Source: Synergistaceae bacterium (GTDB taxonomy: Bacteria > Synergistota > Synergistia > Synergistales > Aminobacteriaceae). From it: a stretch of 6,015 nucleotides of DNA. Shown here piece by piece: positions 1-6,015 of the stretch. The notes under the pieces were generated by a model that was given only the letters and a program-made list of their open reading frames with translations, ran no database searches and was not told where the DNA came from. Location of the stretch: contig JAAYJB010000206.1 of assembly GCA_012523155.1 (NCBI GenBank), forward strand, positions 1 to 6,015. The letters run 5' to 3'. Position numbers and translations under genes: made by a program. The stretch's first letter is position 1. The number at the start of each line of letters is the position of its first letter.

Positions 1-62
1 TCGTCGCCCAGGTTGCCGAAACCGTAATAGCCGCATAGAGCCGCCCGGAACCTGCGGGTCAC
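1..62 (-). CDS. csaB: Polysaccharide pyruvyl transferase CsaB, N-terminal fragment (continues beyond base 1)
   Basis: Only about 20 codons are present. From a GTG start at 62-60 they read (M)TRRFRAALCGYYGFGNLGD, followed by a partial codon. The GYYGFGNLGD stretch is the glycine-rich N-terminal signature of the CsaB/polysaccharide pyruvyl transferase family, close to the start of the GT-B-like fold. In known members the enzyme moves a pyruvyl group from phosphoenolpyruvate onto a cell-wall polysaccharide, making the ligand bound by SLH domains of surface proteins. The GTG overlaps the TGA of the upstream DUF5693 gene as GTGA, which implies translational coupling. A GGGAGG lies at 79-74, 11 nt before the start, and a nearer GGTGG lies just before it. 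No other start in this frame is nearby. The identification rests on one short motif plus the DUF5693 neighbour, so the family is likely but the substrate is unknown. Confidence 0.75.
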   Translation of the reverse strand, partial: MTRRFRAALCGYYGFGNLGD

Positions 63-2014
63 TCGGCCACCAGCCTCCCGTATTTCTCCCAGAGGGGGAG
101 GATCAGAAAACGAAGGATCAGGATCCCAATCATACCCGCGAGAACACCGGTCCACAATCCGTTAAACTGCCTGAATAGAATAAAATATACAGGAGTATGG
201 AAATGGCAGAAACTGTTCACAGCAGATGAGAAACCAAAGACCGTGGCCATCCGGAACACTTCCCTGTACCTGGGCCACAGGTCAGCCTTTCGGACAAAAT
301 ACCACAAGAGGAGTGCCGGGTAGCCAAGAAATACCTCCTTGTTCCGGGGGCGTGCAACGAGGACCCGCTCCAGGAAGTCCCGAATCTTTACCTCAAATGC
401 GGGAACGAACTGGACGTTGTCGCTCCTGAAAAGCACCAGTGCTGCACCGAGAAGCAGGATCCCCAGCAGGAAAAGCTCTCCCCAGAGCGGCGGCCTGCGG
501 AATATTTCCGCCAGGGATTCGGGGTGTTCCCTGCGCCTTAGATCAGCCAGCAGAACGAGCAGAGGCGGTAAGAACAGCGTTGCCTTCACCCCCGAAAAGG
601 AACGCAGCCTGAGCATGAAGGCCGGCTCACTGAAGAACGCCGCTATGGCGAGCCCGCCCGCGACGGCGAAGAGAAAGCTCCCCAGGAGCCCTGCCCAGGG
701 ACGACGCCAGCCGTCGAGGGCTATGAATGAAGCCTCGGCTGCCACGAATACGGCTGCCAGGGCACCCACGATCCGTGCGGCGGAAGGAATGAACCGAACG
801 GCGACTGTCGATGCAAGGACAATGACGCCAAGGAGAACGATCCCGTTTCGTGATACGCCGGGAAACCTTCCACCGGCAACTTCGCCTGACGGAGAGAAAA
901 ATCGCTGAAGATACCTGAGCAGAGAGTAGACGAAGGCGAGAGACAGTGCGAGGGCTCCGATGATTCCCGTCCTCCACGGCGAAAAAGGCTCAGGCCATTC
1001 TACCCGGATCCCGTGCGCCGCAAGCCCGGAGGAAAGATCTCCCACTTCTTCAAGAAAAGTGCCGTAGGGGTCGGCTGATGATTCCATGGCCGACGGGCGG
1101 AAGACAAGAAGGCGAACGGAACGCTCCTTCACGGCCCGCAGCATTCGTTCTTTCAGCGCAGGCCTGGAAATATTCCTGCTCAGCATCTCCTCGTGGGTGA
1201 CGCTGTGGAGCGGCAGAAGGGAGGGATAGGCAAGCCAGTTCAGCTGAGGCGCTCCGAGCTGCCGGGAAAATTCCACAACAGCTACAGATTTTCCCCCTTT
1301 TTTCACAGCTCCGGCGAGAGGCCTCAAATCAGGGAATCCAAGGGCAGTCTCTCCGGAAGGGGCAATGGTACGAATGGACGAAAAATCATCAAAAAGCCGG
1401 ACCAGGGCTTCGATCGACTGGGCAGTATCTCCCGGAAGCGCGGGCGCTGCCCGATAGAATACCGGAATATTCATTTTTTCCGCCAGCATAAGCCCGTCAA
1501 AGTCAGGAAGCACACCGGTAAGGAGTAGTTCTTCCAGTGTCCGCGGAAGGACAACGGCCGTTCCTCCTCCGGACGGGGCGGATCTCATGCCGGGGAACCG
1601 GATGGACAGGTAGACAAGAGCCTGCTTCGTCGGGCTGAAAGACCCCGGAAAATAGAGTGCGGCAGCGGACATGGGAGCGGACATGGCTTTTTTCGCCCCC
1701 TCAGGAAGACCTGAAGCAGGGCCGTAGTATACCGGAACAACGCCGAGGGACAACTGGGTCCCGGTGAGCTCCGACACCATCAGCCCTGCCGCTCCCCTTT
1801 CGGAGAGATCCGACCAGATATCCGGGGCCGTTTTTCCGCCCGCCGATGCGAGGGAAGCCACGTCCCGGAAATCGATCACGATCCCTGCGTTCCGCGACGT
1901 TTTTTCGGCCTGCAGACGGGGAAGAAGAGCAGTTCCGGAGAATAGAAACAGGAGCAGCACAACAGCAATCCCAAGATTGGATCCTGCTGTTGAAGGAAAT
2001 ACCTTTTTTTTCAT
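59..2014 (-). CDS. DUF5693 family polytopic membrane protein
   Basis: A 651-residue membrane protein of unknown function. A lysine-rich start (MKKK) and a hydrophobic helix at about residues 13-32 anchor it. A mainly soluble, probably extracytoplasmic domain of about 310 residues follows (33-345), and then many hydrophobic segments run to the C-terminus (about 350-368, 391-408, 413-432, 441-461, 479-490, 512-529, 562-573, 608-640). Traits I associate with DUF5693 are an N-terminal block resembling 'DFRDVASLA...GAAGLMVSE', the ARPRNKE..LGYP segment near 554-566, and FCHFHTPVYF near 602-611. I chose the ATG at 2014, not the one at 2029. It overlaps the maf stop as ATGA and has GGAGG 8 nt upstream (2027-2023), whereas the ATG at 2029 overlaps that Shine-Dalgarno sequence. 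It sits between maf and csaB and overlaps both, which suggests a role in making or exporting the polymer that CsaB modifies. That role is inferred from position only. Confidence 0.85.
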   Translation of the reverse strand: MKKKVFPSTAGSNLGIAVVLLLFLFSGTALLPRLQAEKTSRNAGIVIDFRDVASLASAGGKTAPDIWSDLSERGAAGLMVSELTGTQLSLGVVPVYYGPASGLPEGAKKAMSAPMSAAALYFPGSFSPTKQALVYLSIRFPGMRSAPSGGGTAVVLPRTLEELLLTGVLPDFDGLMLAEKMNIPVFYRAAPALPGDTAQSIEALVRLFDDFSSIRTIAPSGETALGFPDLRPLAGAVKKGGKSVAVVEFSRQLGAPQLNWLAYPSLLPLHSVTHEEMLSRNISRPALKERMLRAVKERSVRLLVFRPSAMESSADPYGTFLEEVGDLSSGLAAHGIRVEWPEPFSPWRTGIIGALALSLAFVYSLLRYLQRFFSPSGEVAGGRFPGVSRNGIVLLGVIVLASTVAVRFIPSAARIVGALAAVFVAAEASFIALDGWRRPWAGLLGSFLFAVAGGLAIAAFFSEPAFMLRLRSFSGVKATLFLPPLLVLLADLRRREHPESLAEIFRRPPLWGELFLLGILLLGAALVLFRSDNVQFVPAFEVKIRDFLERVLVARPRNKEVFLGYPALLLWYFVRKADLWPRYREVFRMATVFGFSSAVNSFCHFHTPVYFILFRQFNGLWTGVLAGMIGILILRFLILPLWEKYGRLVAE

Positions 2015-2610
2015 CGTTTCAACCTCCATTGATCGGAAAGAGAAAATCCCAGGGATCCAAACATTCGGCTGAGCCTGTACAGGGGCAGCCCGACAACGTT
2101 GAAGTAATCTCCCCTGATCCCCTCAACAAGAAGGGCGCCGAGCCCCTGTATCGCATACGCCCCCGCCTTGTCGTCACACTCCCCGCTTTCGGCATAGGCC
2201 CGTATTTCATCCTCGCCGAGCGTGCGGAATGAAACATCGGTTGCCTCAACACCTGTCTCCCTGCCGTAAGGGGAAATAACGGCAATTCCCGTAAATACGG
2301 TATGGGTCTTTCCGCTCAGTAGGGAGAGCATTCGGGAGGCATCCCCTCGGGATGAAGGTTTTCCCAGTATTTTACCCTCCAGTGATACAACCGTGTCAGC
2401 TGCCACGATCCATTCATCGGGATGACCGGATGCAGCTGCTTCCGCTTTCGCCCCGGCAAGGCGCACGACAGCCTTCTCCGGATCCTCCCCGTCAAGGAAC
2501 ACTTCCTCCACCGTGGGGATCCTTACCGTGAACTGCCAGCCCAGGGACGCCAGCAGTTCCCTTCTTCTCGGGCTGCCGGAGGCGAGAACCAGGTTTACCG
2601 GGCAGCCCAT
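2011..2610 (-). CDS. maf: Maf family nucleoside triphosphate pyrophosphatase (probable dTTP/UTP type)
   Basis: A 199-residue cytoplasmic enzyme that hydrolyses non-canonical or pyrimidine nucleoside triphosphates to the monophosphate and pyrophosphate. The family is linked to housecleaning and to septum inhibition in Bacillus. Visible motifs in order: LASGSPRR at residues 9-16 (phosphate-binding start), AADTVV at 70-75 with the catalytic aspartate D72, LGKP at 82-85, LSGKTHTVFTG at 98-108, and SGECDDKAGAYAIQG at 142-156, then GDYFNVVGLPL at 167-177. The DKAGAYAIQG block resembles YhdE-type enzymes (dTTP/UTP) and not the YceF (m7GTP) type, so the substrate class is a family-based inference. 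An in-frame ATG at 2649 would add 13 residues (MQSRHDSRGDRGN) with no family counterpart. The ATG at 2610 places the LASGSPRR motif at its usual distance and has a G-rich stretch upstream. It overlaps the end of the DUF4321 gene by 16 bp, and its stop overlaps the DUF5693 start. The length is normal and no key residue is missing. Confidence 0.93.
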   Translation of the reverse strand: MGCPVNLVLASGSPRRRELLASLGWQFTVRIPTVEEVFLDGEDPEKAVVRLAGAKAEAAASGHPDEWIVAADTVVSLEGKILGKPSSRGDASRMLSLLSGKTHTVFTGIAVISPYGRETGVEATDVSFRTLGEDEIRAYAESGECDDKAGAYAIQGLGALLVEGIRGDYFNVVGLPLYRLSRMFGSLGFSLSDQWRLKR

Positions 2611-2840
2611 ATTCCCGCGATCCCCCCTGCTATCGTGCCGGGATTGCACCTGAGGAAGAGGCGAAAGCCGAACTCGGCAAATCCAAGATTCACTTCGGGA
2701 ATGTTGAACCCGGCGGACAGGATATCACGAAAAAAGGGCTCAGTGGACGGAAAACGCTGAAGGTAAACCCCCAGCAGAGTTCCCGTAACGAGAGAGACAA
2801 TTATGATCCACCATTTTGTTGTCTGCGATGAAGACGCCAT
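2595..2840 (-). CDS. DUF4321 small membrane protein
   Basis: An 81-residue protein of unknown function. A short polar start (MASSSQTTK) leads into a transmembrane helix at about residues 10-27 (WWIIIVSLVTGTLLGVYL). An amphipathic middle follows, with the family-like 'NLGFAEFGFRLFLRCNPGTIAG' region (residues 51-72) carrying a second, weaker hydrophobic stretch up to the C-terminus (GTIAGGIAGIWAA). The layout and a position immediately before maf match DUF4321 proteins as I know them from Firmicutes. An in-frame ATG at 2903 would overlap uppP by 59 bp. The ATG at 2840 has a textbook GGAGG (2852-2848) 7 nt upstream, inside the last uppP codons, and lies 4 nt after the uppP stop, so I chose it. 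The gene is easily missed because of its size. Its role is unknown. Its place among envelope genes suggests a small accessory membrane protein, but that is inference. Confidence 0.8.
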   Translation of the reverse strand: MASSSQTTKWWIIIVSLVTGTLLGVYLQRFPSTEPFFRDILSAGFNIPEVNLGFAEFGFRLFLRCNPGTIAGGIAGIWAAR

Positions 2841-2844
2841 CTCT

Positions 2845-3660
2845 TTACCTCCAAAGTGCCAACAGGATCGAAACAGTTCCGAGAACCGCACAGTAGCATG
2901 CAAATGGACGCCATTTCCCTCTCGCTACCAGCCGGCGCAGGATCACAAGTGCCGCCAGGCCCGAGAAAAAGGCCGCGGCGATCCCTGCCCCCCAGCCCGA
3001 GGGAAGTGTCGACTGCCAGTCAGGGACCGCCAACAGGTCCTTCATTTCCAGGAGCGCCGCACCGAATATGGCGGGAAGGGAAAGCAGAAAAGAAAAACGA
3101 AACGCTGAATCCGCGGAAAACCCAGTCCTCATGCCTGCAACAATGGTCGATCCGGAACGGGAAATGCCCGGAAGAACGGCGATACCCTGGACGAGCCCGA
3201 CCAGGACTCCCCGGGGCACGGTCACCGGCCGTCCGGAGCGGTTCCCGGAAATCCCTGATCCATACCAGAGCACAGCGGCGGTTATGAGAAGCCCGCAGCC
3301 AACCGCACCTGGGAGCTGCATGGCGCGCTCCACGAGAGGTTTCAGCGGGAGCCCCACTGCTGCCGTTACTCCGGTTCCGGCAAGAACAGCCCATCCCAGC
3401 ATCCATCCTTCTGAATCCCTTCGGTCCGCCGAAAAAAAGCCGCTTCCCCATTCACGAAGAAGGGAAACGATATCTCTTCCAAAATACAGAAAGGTCGCCA
3501 GCATGGTTGCGAAGTGCAGCATCAGGTCATACGACAGGGCAGCCTCTTCAATGCCGAACACTTGCTGCACCAGGGCGAGATGTCCGGAACTGCTGACGGG
3601 GAGAAACTCTGTCAGTCCCTGGACGAGGCCCAGAACAAGAGATGGAAGGGCATCGATCAT
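2845..3660 (-). CDS. uppP: Undecaprenyl-diphosphatase UppP (BacA family)
   Basis: A 271-residue integral membrane enzyme that dephosphorylates undecaprenyl pyrophosphate to the monophosphate. This recycles the lipid carrier for peptidoglycan and other envelope polymers, and overproduction gives bacitracin resistance in known members. The two inverted-repeat signatures are both intact: QGLTEFLPVSSSGH at residues 14-27 (with E18, S25 and H27 of the active site), and the second-repeat GLVQGIAVLPGISRSGSTI at 155-173 with R168. The rest is alternating hydrophobic helices typical of the family, and the length is standard. The first repeat has Q14 where E. coli has its first glutamate, a common variant. 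The start ATG at 3660 overlaps the TGA of rnj as ATGA. Upstream is a purine-rich stretch (GGGGAAGAAG) instead of a clean Shine-Dalgarno sequence, so translation is probably coupled to rnj. Confidence 0.96.
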   Translation of the reverse strand: MIDALPSLVLGLVQGLTEFLPVSSSGHLALVQQVFGIEEAALSYDLMLHFATMLATFLYFGRDIVSLLREWGSGFFSADRRDSEGWMLGWAVLAGTGVTAAVGLPLKPLVERAMQLPGAVGCGLLITAAVLWYGSGISGNRSGRPVTVPRGVLVGLVQGIAVLPGISRSGSTIVAGMRTGFSADSAFRFSFLLSLPAIFGAALLEMKDLLAVPDWQSTLPSGWGAGIAAAFFSGLAALVILRRLVARGKWRPFACYCAVLGTVSILLALWR

Positions 3661-5426
3661 TTTTTTCTTCTTCCCCGGCCTGAAGAGGCCGCAGCGGATA
3701 CAGGCGGATGATATGTACCGTCAAGAACTGTGATAAGCGGGCAGATGACGGGTTTTCCCCTTCCGAACCTGCGGAGGGAGTCCCGCATCCTCCCCCTTAC
3801 CCGGGTTTCCAGAAGCCCAACATCCTCGGCGGCCCTTCTGCCAAGCTGACCGACCGTTTTTTCCACTGCCAGCGTCAGCTCTTCCCCAAGGCTCGCTGCA
3901 TCCTCAAGGTGGAGGAATCCCCTGCTTTGGAACCTGGGTGCAGAGGCAAGGGTCCCATCAGGGGAAAGTACGATGGAAGCGATGATCGTCCCTTCCTCGG
4001 AGAGCTCGCGCCGCTCTTTGAGGACGCTTCCCTGCATCTCGCCGAGTGCGATCCCGTCGACCATGATCCCCCCGGCCTGCACATGCTCCCTGACGGAGGC
4101 CTTTTCACTCTCGATGGAGAGAACATCTCCGTTGACCATGACAAAGGCGTTTTTCTGGGCGACCCCCATCTCCCTTGCAAGCTGAGCGTGGCGCACCAGG
4201 TGGCGGTATTCCCCGTGGACAGGGACAAAAAATTTCGGCCGCACCATGTTCAGCATGATACACAGTTCATCCCGGGCCGCATGTCCGGAGACGTGGATCG
4301 CCTGCTCCTTTTCATAGACGACCTCGCACCCGCAGGAAAAAAGCCGGTTGATGGTGTTGCTCACCATTTTTTCATTGCCCGGGACAGGAGTGGCGAATAT
4401 GGCGACTACGTCCTTCTCCGTCAGGGTGATCACACGGTGTTCACCCCTGCTCATGAGGACGAGCCCGGAAAAGGGTTCTCCCTGGCTGCCCGTTGTCATC
4501 ACCACGAGGGACCCTGCAGGGACCCTTGAGATCTCCTCGATATCGACGATCGTCTTGTCGTCAGCATGGAGGTAGCCGAGTTCCCTGGCAAGCTCCACGT
4601 TTTTGACCATGCTTCTCCCCACGAAGGCAACCTTCCTGTTGAAGCGGGCAGCAGCGTCCACGACCTGCTGTACCCGGTGCAGGTTGCTTGCGAAGGCCGA
4701 TATGACGATCCTTCTCGTCCGGTGCTGCCTGAAGAGCCTGTCGATAGTTCCCGAAAGGGTGTGCTCTGACTGGGTGAAGCCCGACCGCTCCACGTTGGTG
4801 GAATCCGACAGGAGCAGCAGGACACCTTTCTTTCCCTCCTCGGAAAACGCGGCATAATCGGTGAGCCTGCCGTCGATGGGCGTGGGGTCAAGTTTGAAGT
4901 CCCCGGTGTGCACCACTGTCCCCACAGGAGTCTCTATTGCGAGCCCCACGCCGTCCGGCACCGAATGGCAAACGGCGATGAACTTGACGGTAAACGGGCC
5001 CATTTCCACTTTCTCTCCGGCCTTTATCTCCCTGTAATCCGGGACGAGGGCGGGAGCCCACTCTGACAGCTTGTTCCCCACCATACCCAGCGTAAGTTTC
5101 GTTCCGTAGAGAGGGGCCGGGATCTTCGGAAGCACGAAAGGAAGGGCTCCGATATGGTCCTCGTGCCCGTGGGTAATGATAATACCGACGATTTTCTCTT
5201 TTCTCTCTTCCAGGTAGGCAATATCAGGAATGACGAAATCTATGCCGAACATCTCGTCATCAGGGAACATCAGCCCGCAATCCACCACAAGGATCGAATC
5301 GCCGTACTCAAGAGCGTACATGTTCTTCCCGACTTCTCCGAGACCTCCCAGCGGAATATACCGGAGTTTTCCCTCCTGTTTTTTCGGGAGCGTCTTTTTC
5401 TTCCGGCTCCTGTTTTCACGCACCAT
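3657..5426 (-). CDS. rnj: Ribonuclease J (metallo-beta-lactamase/beta-CASP family)
   Basis: A 589-residue cytoplasmic ribonuclease with 5'-exonuclease and endonuclease activities, acting in mRNA decay and rRNA maturation. The metallo-beta-lactamase part opens with YIPLGGLGEVGKNM (residues 23-36) and VDCGLMFP. The zinc-binding HGHEDH lies at 86-91, followed by H154 (AVCHSVPDG) and D176 (HTGDFK), with SDSTN at 207-211. The beta-CASP region includes ISAFASNLHR (242-251), TTGSQGEP (311-318), HVSGHA (378-383, RNA phosphate pocket) and the metal ligand H404 in PVHGEYRHL. The C-terminal domain is present to a basic tail (GRGRRKK). An N-terminal lysine/arginine-rich extension of about 20 residues precedes the fold. 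All catalytic residues are intact and the length is usual. The ATG at 5426 follows AAGGTG by 5 nt. It is the first gene of the leftward run and its stop overlaps uppP. Confidence 0.97.
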   Translation of the reverse strand: MVRENRSRKKKTLPKKQEGKLRYIPLGGLGEVGKNMYALEYGDSILVVDCGLMFPDDEMFGIDFVIPDIAYLEERKEKIVGIIITHGHEDHIGALPFVLPKIPAPLYGTKLTLGMVGNKLSEWAPALVPDYREIKAGEKVEMGPFTVKFIAVCHSVPDGVGLAIETPVGTVVHTGDFKLDPTPIDGRLTDYAAFSEEGKKGVLLLLSDSTNVERSGFTQSEHTLSGTIDRLFRQHRTRRIVISAFASNLHRVQQVVDAAARFNRKVAFVGRSMVKNVELARELGYLHADDKTIVDIEEISRVPAGSLVVMTTGSQGEPFSGLVLMSRGEHRVITLTEKDVVAIFATPVPGNEKMVSNTINRLFSCGCEVVYEKEQAIHVSGHAARDELCIMLNMVRPKFFVPVHGEYRHLVRHAQLAREMGVAQKNAFVMVNGDVLSIESEKASVREHVQAGGIMVDGIALGEMQGSVLKERRELSEEGTIIASIVLSPDGTLASAPRFQSRGFLHLEDAASLGEELTLAVEKTVGQLGRRAAEDVGLLETRVRGRMRDSLRRFGRGKPVICPLITVLDGTYHPPVSAAASSGRGRRKK

Positions 5427-5484
5427 CTGTACACCTTGCCTTTCTCTATTTCTCCGTCGGCCTCGTAATTTTTATCATCCAGTA

Positions 5485-5513
5485 TTGCCGAACAGAACAT
5501 TCTTTGTTAGAAT
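5485..5513 (+). promoter_or_regulatory. Predicted sigma-70-type promoter for greA
   Basis: TTGCCG at 5485-5490 (4 of 6 to TTGACA) is followed after exactly 17 nt by TAGAAT at 5508-5513 (5 of 6 to TATAAT). A start site near 5520 would give a leader of about 55 nt before the greA TTG codon. This is a consensus match only. Confidence 0.6.
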
Positions 5514-5561
5514 TCCATATCAAACGTAATAAGACCCTAGCCTCGCTCAGAGGACGTTACC

Positions 5562-5567
5562 GGGAGG
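5562..5567 (+). promoter_or_regulatory. Ribosome binding site that fixes the greA TTG start
   Basis: GGGAGG lies with 8 nt between it and the TTG at 5576. The next in-frame candidate, the ATG at 5609, has no purine-rich sequence upstream, so this site decides the start. Confidence 0.75.
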
Positions 5568-5575
5568 TAGAAAGT

Positions 5576-6015
5576 TTGAGCAATCATAACAGCGACAGCC
5601 CTTCCACCATGACCCAGAAGGGGTACGACAAACTCATGGCGGAGCTCGTAGAGCTCCGAAGCACGGGACGAGCGGAAATTTCCCGACAACTCGAGGAAGC
5701 GAGATCCTTCGGAGATCTCAGTGAAAACGCTGAATACGCGGCAGCGAAGGAAGAACAGGCAAAACTCGAGACGCGCATCTCATATCTTGAATTCCAGCTC
5801 AGCAAGGCAAAGATCCTCGATTCCTCCACCATCGACAACAGCAGTGTTACCCTCGGAACCACGGTCACCATCCAGGACATCAGCAATAAGAACGAATTCT
5901 CATACACCATCGTGGGATCCGAAGAATCCGACCCCAGGGCGAGTAAAATATCCTCCGCAAGTCCGGTGGGGCAGGCGCTGTTGCACAAAAGGGTCGGGGA
6001 CGAAGTACACGTCAA
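5576..6015 (+). CDS. greA: Transcription elongation factor GreA, lacking its last residues at the window edge
   Basis: 146 codons plus two bases of a GreA-type factor, which binds RNA polymerase through the secondary channel and stimulates cleavage of backtracked transcripts. The N-terminal antiparallel coiled coil spans about residues 13-85. At its tip is GDLSENAEYAAAKEEQ (residues 46-61), with the acidic D47 and E50 that hold the catalytic Mg2+ in the family. The C-terminal FKBP-like domain follows, with LGTTVTI, the TIVGSEESDP segment and ISSASPVGQALL, and then VGDEVHV at the edge. By comparison with the usual length of about 158 residues, some 10-20 residues are missing beyond 6015. The TTG at 5576 has an ideal Shine-Dalgarno sequence. 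It adds an 11-residue polar extension (MSNHNSDSPST) ahead of M12, where many homologues would start. It is transcribed away from rnj and is not part of the leftward operon. Confidence 0.95.
   Translation, partial: MSNHNSDSPSTMTQKGYDKLMAELVELRSTGRAEISRQLEEARSFGDLSENAEYAAAKEEQAKLETRISYLEFQLSKAKILDSSTIDNSSVTLGTTVTIQDISNKNEFSYTIVGSEESDPRASKISSASPVGQALLHKRVGDEVHV

Larger units (their letters stand above)
5427..5575. other. Divergent intergenic region between rnj and greA
   Basis: These 149 nt are the only true non-coding stretch in the window and must hold the promoters of both transcription units. The middle (about 5461-5535) is AT-rich compared with the flanking genes. The plus-strand promoter is clear and listed separately. 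On the minus strand I see only weak candidates, for example GATAAA at 5476-5471 and TTGATA at 5523-5518, which do not pair at a proper spacing with a partner box. The rnj promoter therefore stays unplaced. Confidence 0.7.

Noticed and set aside
339..908. A 189-codon plus-strand frame opposite the membrane part of the DUF5693 gene
   Set aside because: Its composition is dominated by Arg, Ser, Pro and Ala, as expected from the antisense of hydrophobic codons. It has no ribosome binding site or motif.
3708..4529. A 273-codon open frame on the plus strand opposite rnj
   Set aside because: It lies wholly antisense to the catalytic and beta-CASP coding region of rnj, its product is low in recognisable motifs, and long antisense frames are expected in GC-rich coding DNA.
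5270..5500. A 76-codon minus-strand frame starting upstream of rnj (MFCSAILDDKNYEADGEIEK...)
   Set aside because: Its first 25 codons look protein-like, but it has no good ribosome binding site, runs out of frame into rnj, and turns into low-complexity basic sequence there. A leader peptide remains conceivable but unsupported.
5523..5558. Inverted repeats in the greA leader (CCTC at 5541-5544 with GAGG at 5550-5553, and AACGT with ACGTT outside)
   Set aside because: The stems are only 4-5 bp, with a 13-nt asymmetric bulge between them and no U-tract, so this is too weak to call a riboswitch, attenuator or terminator.
5584..6015. A long minus-strand open frame at the right edge
   Set aside because: It is antisense to greA, whose plus-strand translation gives intact family motifs across the same bases.

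Overview
The window holds an unbroken leftward (minus-strand) run of six genes, and one rightward gene that diverges from its head. Read in transcription order from about position 5426 down to 1, the run is: RNase J (rnj), undecaprenyl-diphosphatase (uppP), a small DUF4321 membrane protein, Maf nucleotide pyrophosphatase, a large DUF5693 polytopic membrane protein, and the first codons of a polysaccharide pyruvyl transferase (csaB), which leaves the window at base 1. On the plus strand, greA (transcription elongation factor) starts at about 5576 and leaves the window at 6015 just short of its C-terminus.

The minus-strand genes are packed with almost no spacing. Stop and start codons overlap as ATGA (rnj/uppP and maf/DUF5693) or GTGA (DUF5693/csaB), DUF4321 and maf overlap by 16 bp, and uppP and DUF4321 are 4 nt apart. 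I see no internal terminator, so this looks like one translationally coupled operon. The only real intergenic region is the 149 nt between rnj and greA (5427-5575). It carries a good sigma-70-like promoter and a strong Shine-Dalgarno sequence for greA.

The likely source is a moderately GC-rich bacterium. The combination of RNase J, DUF4321 next to maf, and DUF5693 next to csaB is typical of Firmicutes-type and Synergistota genomes. I favour a Synergistota (Synergistales) member from protein flavour and GC content, but this is inference and a Clostridia-like source is not excluded.

Functionally the run combines RNA turnover (RNase J), lipid-carrier recycling for envelope polymers (UppP), nucleotide housecleaning linked to division (Maf), and a probable module for modifying a cell-surface polymer (DUF5693 plus CsaB). 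In families that have it, CsaB adds pyruvyl groups to the polymer that SLH-domain S-layer or outer-membrane proteins bind. The two DUF proteins are the least understood parts. No mobile element, CRISPR array, RNA gene or sign of recent transfer was seen. This is a conserved core region, and the main open question is what DUF5693 does beside CsaB.
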